NCBI GenBank assembly: GCA_905250075.1
Contig: CAJNOP010000143.1
Span: forward strand, 186,001-250,000
Direction of reading: 5' to 3'
DNA from: Rotaria sp. Silwood1
Lineage: Eukaryota; Rotifera; Eurotatoria; Philodinida; Philodinidae
Length of the DNA: 64,000 nt
Below are positions 56,701-64,000 of the stretch, piece after piece. The number at the start of each line of letters is the position of its first letter. Positions within the stretch are counted from its first letter, which is position 1. A program made the position numbers and the translations under genes. The notes under the pieces are model-generated. The model ran no database searches. It had not been told where the DNA came from and worked only from the letters and a program-made list of their open reading frames with translations.

Positions 56701-59700
56701 CTGAATCGTATCTCATACTTTTATTCTCTAGAGATTGCACTAATAATTTTCAAAAAAAAAAAAAGATTACCTTATTTTGTTCAGTCAATTGTTGTAATGT
56801 TCCTGATTGAATTATATCTGGTGTATTTATACGAACACGTATTTGTAATTGTTCAATATATTTCTTTTGATTACGAATTATTTCTTGAAGTTCTTCTATA
56901 TTTTTAATATCATGAGAATTATCAATTTTTTCGTTTGCGATAATCATATTCATAAATGTTGAAAGTTTTCGATCAGGATCATCAGCACTATGTCGACGTT
57001 GTCGAATTGAAGAAGAATCAATTAGACCTAAATGATATTTTATATTATAATGAATATTTATCTATTTAATATATATAGTACATTTTAGTCGTATCAAAAG
57101 AGAGCCATCCTTTACAAGAATTAGCCTTTTTTTTCTCAGCTGTTACATCGTCCTAAGTGTCATTCTTGTCATCATCTTAATCCCGAAAGTTGCTGCTGAG
57201 AGGGAATGTCGTATTGATTTAAAAGCTACTGTCAATTTGTAGTATCTACACAAAACTCAATTAAGTACCCGAACTTTTTCCAAGAAATTCAACGCTTCTT
57301 TGAATTTAAATGATGTATATGATCCCGCGTATCTGAAGTTTTCACTCAAGAACAATTAATTAGTTTGAAAATTTTTCTCATAAGAAGATTATTTAATAAT
57401 AATTACGAACCAGCATCATATAATAATTTGATAGATTTCATTAATTTTCGATAATAATGTCTTGATTGACGTTCACATTGATAATATTTTTCTTTAAGAT
57501 GAGCAAATCTTTCTTGCCATTCAAGATTTGAATGTTTCAAAATTTCTATTTTTGATTGAATATCATTCGATGGTAATTCAGTATTCGATAATAATACATC
57601 ATTATTTAATAAACTAATATTCAATTCTAATTATTATAGACAGAGAAGGAAAGAATGTGCAATCAAAATTAGAAATGAACAAAAAAAAGTTATAAGCAAA
57701 AGTAGTGTTATGTGAATTTTTGAAAAAAGAAAAATAAAGCATTGATCTTCACACAATAACGAATGACTTAAACAAACACCTGATGATGATCTCGAACTAG
57801 CATTGAGCATAGCAAGACGAGTATCATTTGCACGATGTTGTTTAGCTTTTAATGCTTCAAGTTCATCATGATAATTAGCTAATTCAAGGGCTAATTCTGC
57901 TCGTGTATTTGAACCTTGAATATCAATTAATGCATCAAGTTTACGCCATAAAACTTGATTAACATATTTTTGACGTGCTAGTTCTTTGCGTAAATCAAGT
58001 AGTTGATTGTGTAATTCGGTTATATTAGGTGTTTTTTCTATTAATTATATTGTCCGATTGAAGAAAGTTTTTATTATGATTTTATAAGCGCAAGAAGAAG
58101 AAGAAATGATTGCGCGTATTTATTTGACTGAATTTTTTTTTGTTGTTTTCTACTACTTTAGCAGAACTAAGCAAACTTACTTGCTAATTGTTGAACTAAT
58201 CCTTCGTTGTCTTGTAGAGCCATTTCAAGTTCATATAGAAGTTCTTCACGATTTAGATGATCAAAATTGGTCAAACGAGGACGATCTTGAATTAAGTAAA
58301 TAGTTAAGAAAATTACTGCTAACTATGCACCTATAAAGTTATCCATCAATGACAAAGGAATAAAAAATATTCAATATTTTCAATCTACTACAATCAATTG
58401 AGTTGATAAGGAAACTCTTTATCCACTAGATGAAAAGAAGCTTACAACCTGGTCAGCTTAATTACAAAACTCATAATGAGAAAGGTCACCATTGATTATA
58501 ACTTATCTTCAACTGTAGCGATCAAGATTAGGCTGGTCTCATTGACTTCTATTTCTATGGAAAAATGTACGCTAAGAAATTTCACATGCCTAATCTAAGA
58601 ATGAATAGTCTTGATTTCTGAAAAACCTCACATGTCTCATCCTGCGGGATACTCGAAAATTGGATAAGGGAAATTCAAAGCTTAAAAAATTTTTTTTTGT
58701 CGTACAGGACTCTTCCTATCTTCCTTGTAACATATGTAAAATAAAGAAAGAAATAACTTACGGTGAACTACTACTCGTTGAGCATGTTGAACAGTGGACG
58801 AGTCATCCTAAATTCAATAATTTGTTTAGAATATTGAAAATTTTTTAAAACATACTCGTCCACTTGAAGATATATCTCGACGAGTTCGATCTAATTGTCG
58901 TTTAAGTTCATCGATTTGCTATAATAGATACAAATAAAGAATAAAGAAAAATATATATTGTTTAATTTTTACATCATCTTTCTTTTGAATTTCTAATCTT
59001 AAGGCAACATTTGTAGGAGCACGTGCTCCTGAATATTCACTTCGTGAATCTTGATCGGATTCACGAGATTTTGAACGTAATTTACTAATAAGTGCTTCTT
59101 TAGCAATATCACTTTGACGTAATTTCTATAAATAAAAACACAAAATAAAGATAGTTTTTTTTGTTTTAAATTTTTATTTATTATTTACATCTATTTCTTG
59201 ATCTTTATCGATTAATTTTTTACGTAAAGAAGCAATAGTTTGATCACGATTTTCTAAGTCACCTTTAAATTGATTTTCCATTTGCTACAAAAAAAAAACA
59301 AATGAATAACAAGAAGTAAAATTCCAAAGAGTAAAGAAAACATTGACTTACTTCATGTCGAAGTTGTGTTCGATTATAATCACTTTGAATAGATTGATGA
59401 TTTTGACGTGTTTCTCTTAATGTTCTATCAGAATCAGATATAGTACGTTGAAGAGTCTAAAATATATAGAAAATTTATTCTTTTTTTTTTTATTTATTTA
59501 ATAGAAAAGTAGAGATGTGCTTGTGTTGTGTATGAAGAGAATGAATGTGTTTACATTTAATGTCTGTTGCTGCTAGAAACTAGATATTTCTCTGTTCTTG
59601 TTCTTCTATTTTAAATTGGTAAAATAGTTGAGATTTTCTTCTGTCCTTCTTTTTTTCCGTTCTTTACTTTTCTTTCTTTCTTTTTTTTTTAATAACAGGA

Positions 59701-62700
59701 AGCAAATGTGAAAAACCGCACAGTATTTGTTTTTGCTCTTTTAATGATCAATGATAATAACATATAGTGTTGATAGTGTTTACGAAAAAAGACATGAGAT
59801 AAAGCATGTGCATATCTGTGAATGCGTTGTTTTTTGTTTTTTGCATATAAATAATATATCTTTCTTACTTGCAGTGAATCAATACGATGCCTTCGTTTCT
59901 AAATGTCACTCGTAGTGTTGTATGTATGTTATAATTTAATGTTAATATCTATCTAATTTACTACTACAGATTTTAATTTCATTAATATATTACCTGTATT
60001 GTATCTTCATGATTTCGAAGTCTAGCTTTAAGATCATCGATCATAGTTTGATATTGAGCTATTTGTTCAGATGTTATATTTCGCATCTAAATTATATAGA
60101 TAGAATAATTAAAATATAAAATTTTAATAAAATATTTGTCTTTTTTTTTTATTACTTGAGACATTTCTAATTGTTTTTCTAAGGTTCTAATTCTATCTAA
60201 ATGAGTCTAGAGACGAAAGAAATAAAATAATAATAATTATTTGTTTTTTTTTTTAAACAAACTTCGTTTTCTTCAATTGCAATATTTAAATCAACATTTG
60301 AAATATCAAGTCTTTGTTGACAAATATCAAGTTCATGTTGTTGAGTCTTAGAAAAAAAGAATAGAAGAAAATCAATTTTTTTCTTTTGAAAATATTTAAA
60401 AACATTTTGTTTTTTTTTTTACATTAAATGTTTGTTCAATTTGTTGTAATTTAGCATTTATATTAAGAATTTCACGTTCACGATCACGAATAGTTGTTTG
60501 TAATTCACTTATACGACGTTCATATTCATTAATATTTCTTGTTCGTTCATTCAATGTTTCTTCACTTCGTTGATCACGTACTAAATATTGTTCTCGAAAT
60601 GTTCCAATAACTGATGTATTATCCTAATTTTGAAATAAACAAAAGACTTTTGTTTTTTTTATTCTAATAAAATATAAATAAGACTAAAGAATTCACTTGT
60701 CGAGTATTATCAAGAATTTTTTCAAATTTTTGATCTCGTCCTGGAGATGCTTCAGTAAAGGTTCGAATAAAATGTTCTTCAGTATCAAGATTTTGTGGAA
60801 AATGTTCAATTTCAATCTAAAATGAGAGAAAAAAAAAAAAAACATTTATTTATATCTTATAGAAAATACTTCAAGATCTAATTGAAGATCTTTTCCATCA
60901 AATGATGAACGAGCATGTTGAAGTTTCTTAAATAAAATAAAAAAATATTTATTAAAATGAATAATTTCATTGATTATAATTACTTGAATTATATGATCTT
61001 TTTCACGAAGTTTTTGTTCAAGTATATCGATCTAAATATATATATATAGACGAATTGAAAGGAACTATTTCTTATTTGTAGAAATGTTTCTTTTTTTTTT
61101 GTTTATATATGAACGATTATCTTTATATTACTGAAACAAAAATGAAATTATGAATACATTTTACATTGATAATTAAATTCATTCTAAACCATTTATTCTA
61201 TGAGTATTTTCTAGCTCACAAAAAAAAAAAAAAGCTCTACTAAAATTATTCAGACTATTGGTGTGTGTAATAAAGTCATTCAATGTAAAAGCATTTACTA
61301 ATTTCATTATGAGTATATTATAAAAATGACTTGGAAAGTAATATATGTTAAAAAAAAAAAAATTTCTCCTTGTCTGATGACAGATTCATTTAGAGAAAAA
61401 TTTTGATAGAATGATGATGAATAAAATTTCTCTTCGTTTTATCAATTGATATTACAGAAAACTGTTCTTTTTTAATGTCTTCTTTAAAGAATATTTTGAA
61501 AATATCTTTTGCAATGTCTTTTAGAGTAGACAGACACTTTGATTTTATTCTTTGGAAGGTCGTTCATTCTTTTCATTTTTCAATTATTTTAAAATCGACT
61601 ATAGTTATTTTTATTTTAAGGATAAATTGTAATGTTCAACTAGAGTTTTTTTTTTGTTTCAACTATATGAATTGGTCGGGTCATGTTAAACTTTATTTTT
61701 TCAAATAACTCACTATCAGTCACCGATACAGTGTCAATCTTTCATCTATTTTCTCAAGGTTTTATTTAAAAGAAATAGAAATTATTTATGAATACTCTTT
61801 CATTTACTATTATTCTACCAATAAAAACTTTTATTAACCAAAAAAACAGATTTCTTTTTTTCTTTCTTGTGTCCATTAAAGACAAAATGAAAAATTCAAC
61901 AAAAAGAATATATATATACTCGTATGGTTTTATAAACTCAATTAAAATGTAGAAGAAGAACGAAAAAAAATGATTTGAACATTTAAATTATTATTATCGA
62001 TTTCATTGCTAAGTTTTCTTTATTTAAAATGACATAATTTATCTTTCGATTAAATTAAAAATTATCAATTACCTTAACTTAAAATTCGTCTTTAAAAAAT
62101 TGTTTTTTTTTTCCTTTTATAAATTGAAGTAAGATGAGAATGTAATTGTTAATGTGTTCGGTGAGAAAATGAGTAAAAAAAAAGCAATAATGGAAAAAAA
62201 AAAACGAAATCTTTACATTTTCTTCATTCTTTTTCTTTGTTCTGTTCTACTATTCGAACCAATCAATTGAATATACAAAGAAACAACGACATATTTGAAG
62301 AGGTTGTTTAACTCTTTCCATTTATACTGAACAATTACTATTGACATTATGTTTATATGTCATTTGATGTTTCATTTTCTTACCAACTCCTGTTTGTTTT
62401 CATTCGTTTGAACAACTTCTTTTCCAACACGTTCTTCAACTGTTGTTAAATTTGTCTATAAACATAAAGAAAGAAAAATTTTATTATTTGAAATAATTCA
62501 TGTTTTACTTGTGGAGAAACATGACTATTTTGTTGTTCATATTCACGTTGAAGACGATCATAAGATTCAACTAATTTTGTTTTATCTTGCTGAAGATCAT
62601 GAATTATTTGTTCATACTAATTAAGAGAATAGAAGAAAAATAATAATAAATTAATAAACAAACGATAATATTATTCAATATACTTGATTTAATTGTTTTT

Positions 62701-64000
62701 CAAGTGATTGACATTTGTTTTCTAAATCCTATAAATAGATATTACATAAGAAATGAAGTTTCTTCTTCTTTTTTTTTTTTAATATACATGAATACGATCA
62801 GTTTTCGTTTTTAATTCCTCGGTATACGATCGTGATAGTTCACGTTCAAGTTCTCCATTTTTTCCTTCAGATAACTTAAGAGCTTTGTTAAGACGATCAA
62901 TATCAGATGTATAGCTCTGAGAAAGAAAAAAAAAACGAAAAGATTGATTTGTATAAGACATATTAATTATACAAACTTGAATTGTTTCATTGGCTTGTTT
63001 TAAATTATATTCTACTGTTTGCAGTCGATCTGCAAGCTATAGGAAGAAGTAAATTTTACAAAAAAAGCCCACATGATATTGTTCATTGATGAAATTCTTT
63101 AGAAAACCAACTTACACGTGTTCTTTCTGCCCTCATTTGATCAAGATCATTTTGAATAGCTTCTTGTTCTTTTCGAACAGTCTATAACAATAAGCAAAAC
63201 TCATCAAAACAAAGATCTTTATTTTTTTTTCTTTGTTATCTACTTGAATTTCTGTTTCTCGACGACTATTTAATTGACGATACTGAAAAATGAAAAATTT
63301 ATATTTGTAAAATATATTAAATTAAACTATGTTATTACTTCTTCTTCATATTCTTGTTGTACTTGTAGACGAATTCGAACTGTAAGATCATTAATATCAC
63401 GTTTAAGTTGCTAAATAAATACACAAAACAAAAAAAAAAACATTTTTTTGTGGTTTTTATAAAATATCAATTTCATATACAATATTTTCATGATTCACAG
63501 TTTGATAATTCGATATAATTTTTTCGTTTTCATATTGTACACTATCTAAATCAGCTTTTATTATTTCATAGTTACGTTTCCATTCCTATTAATAAATTAC
63601 AATAAATGATTAATGTTAATTTCATAAATACGAACTTCATTTTCTCGTAATATATCTTGAATATCACGTTTTAATGTAGTTATTTCATTTTGATATCGTT
63701 TATCATTATCTTCATTATCATGAAATCGTTTTTCATAAATAGATATTTGTGATTTTAACTAGATATATATAGAACAATGAATTCATTAAAAAAGAAAGTT
63801 TTTTTTATTTCTTTTACTTCATCATTTCTTCTTGTTAATTCAAAAATTTTTCCATCAACATCACGATATCGATCTATAGTAGCCTATTAAAGACAAAAAA
63901 CAAAAAGAATATTATCATAAAAAAATAAATCAAATCTATCAAAATTTTTCTTACTTGATATTCACGTCTTAAATTTTGTAATTCATCATTTGTATGATTT
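50761..64000 (-). CDS. CDK5RAP2: CDK5RAP2/myomegalin (centrosomin-family) centrosomal coiled-coil protein, 5' end outside window
   Basis: About 40 small exons in one direction, nearly all heptad-rich coiled coil; the first visible exon is 63955 to beyond 64000. The C-terminus fixes the family: LLEEMRRLRHDLERSIHKQN (exon 53707-54012) matches the LQLERSIET block of CDK5RAP2; LGKKYIVGELEDHENLRRLI (53413-53540) matches its GLIEDYEALL block; SLEETYRLMESYWSAYLP (51950-52129) matches TLEEAYRRLKLLWRVSLP of the CM2 region; and VLQKARSNMEHH (50761-50897) matches ILRKARGNLE. CDK5RAP2-type proteins organise pericentriolar material and recruit gamma-tubulin via an N-terminal CM1 motif, which must lie beyond the window. 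A 15-nt micro-exon lies at 53613-53627. Long introns (50898-51573, 52130-53412, about 54424-55051, 61033-62399) carry several TIR or fold-back elements. The more upstream exons are less well delimited and could in principle include a second gene. Confidence 0.82.
52910..53321. mobile_element. Fold-back element with about 200-bp arms in a CDK5RAP2-like intron
   Basis: Almost perfectly palindromic in its core: TATATTAGCCGGAGTCCA (about 53050) pairs with TGGACTCCGGCTAATATA (about 53179), and CAAATACTTCAT with ATGAAGTATTTG around a 15-20 bp loop near 53115. Arms continue outward through CATCAGATCT..TTAGCTATTTCAA and its complement to GAGTTTT...AAAAACTC at the ends. No open frame. It would form a very long hairpin in single-stranded DNA or in the unspliced transcript. 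Confidence 0.75.
54598..54960. mobile_element. hAT-type MITE with perfect 8-bp target-site duplication
   Basis: The element spans 54606-54952 with ends TAGGAACCTGCAAAATCAC and, reading inward from the other side, TAGGGAACTGCAAAGTGG. It is flanked by identical TATCTGAA at 54598-54605 and 54953-54960. Eight-bp duplications and TAGGG(A)-type ends are features of hAT transposons. The right arm holds a GC-rich CCCGGTCTCGGTCCCGGGAC stretch. At 347 bp it has no transposase. It lies in an intron of the CDK5RAP2-like gene. Confidence 0.8.
56306..56703. mobile_element. GC-rich TIR element (hAT-like ends) in a CDK5RAP2-like intron
   Basis: About 398 bp bounded by CAGAGATGTTCATCGCGG and the complement of CAGAGATGTCCATCGCGG, 17 of 18 bp identical. 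The subterminal DNA is built from CCGCTACCGC-like units and is very GC-rich within an AT-rich genome, while the centre (56440-56580) is AT-rich. The CAGAGATG ends suggest hAT. No target duplication is evident (flanks CTACAGAC and AATCGTAT). The Ala/Arg-rich frames read through it (56563-56907) are artefacts. Confidence 0.7.

Noticed and set aside
56563..56907. Ala/Arg-rich plus-strand frames
   Set aside because: They arise from reading through the GC-rich CCGCTACCGC-like arms of a TIR element.

Overview
The window is nuclear DNA of an invertebrate animal. It is strongly AT-rich. Its genes are split by many short introns (about 50-70 bp, GT...AG) and encode metazoan families: HMX homeobox, Atonal-type bHLH, a class A GPCR, CDK10, EMC3, TM9SF4, TENT4, NUDT2, CCDC97, TMEM185, TMEM177 and CDK5RAP2. 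Many ATGs sit on or just behind a splice-acceptor-like sequence, and three gene pairs are separated by only 54-100 bp, which suggests a lineage with spliced-leader trans-splicing. A rotifer would fit, but that is an inference; the sequence does not prove the phylum.

Layout. 1-6.9 kb, plus strand: a three-exon HMX (NK5) homeobox gene and a small secreted orphan protein, with repeat-bearing intergenic DNA between. 9.1-40 kb, minus strand: ten collinear genes, in transcription order TM9SF4, NUDT2, CCDC97, EMC3, TENT4 (TRF4/PAPD5-like), CDK10, TMEM177, TMEM185-B, TMEM185-A (NUDT2-CCDC97, CDK10-TMEM177 and TMEM185-B-TMEM185-A are the tight pairs). 43.6-45.0 kb, minus: an intronless orphan GPCR. 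50.1-50.5 kb, plus: an intronless Atonal-type bHLH gene. 50.8 kb to the window end, minus: the 3' part of a roughly 40-exon CDK5RAP2/centrosomin-type gene, its 5' end outside the window.

Exon models were built by hand from reading-frame continuity, splice sites and family alignment. For the nine complete multi-exon minus-strand genes (all but NUDT2's neighbours' UTRs and the partial CDK5RAP2 gene) the summed exon lengths are divisible by three and junction codons restore conserved residues. Introns fall in two classes: compact ones, and ones of about 0.3-1.7 kb. Several of the long ones hold non-autonomous DNA-transposon-like elements: hAT-like elements with short terminal inverted repeats (one with a perfect 8-bp target duplication), a GC-rich element, and fold-back elements with long inverted arms. 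The fold-back family also lies in intergenic DNA.

I saw no bacterial-style system, CRISPR array, rRNA, tRNA or autonomous transposase gene. The most notable signal is the set of tight same-strand pairs with an AATAAA after the upstream stop and an AG acceptor at or just before the downstream ATG.
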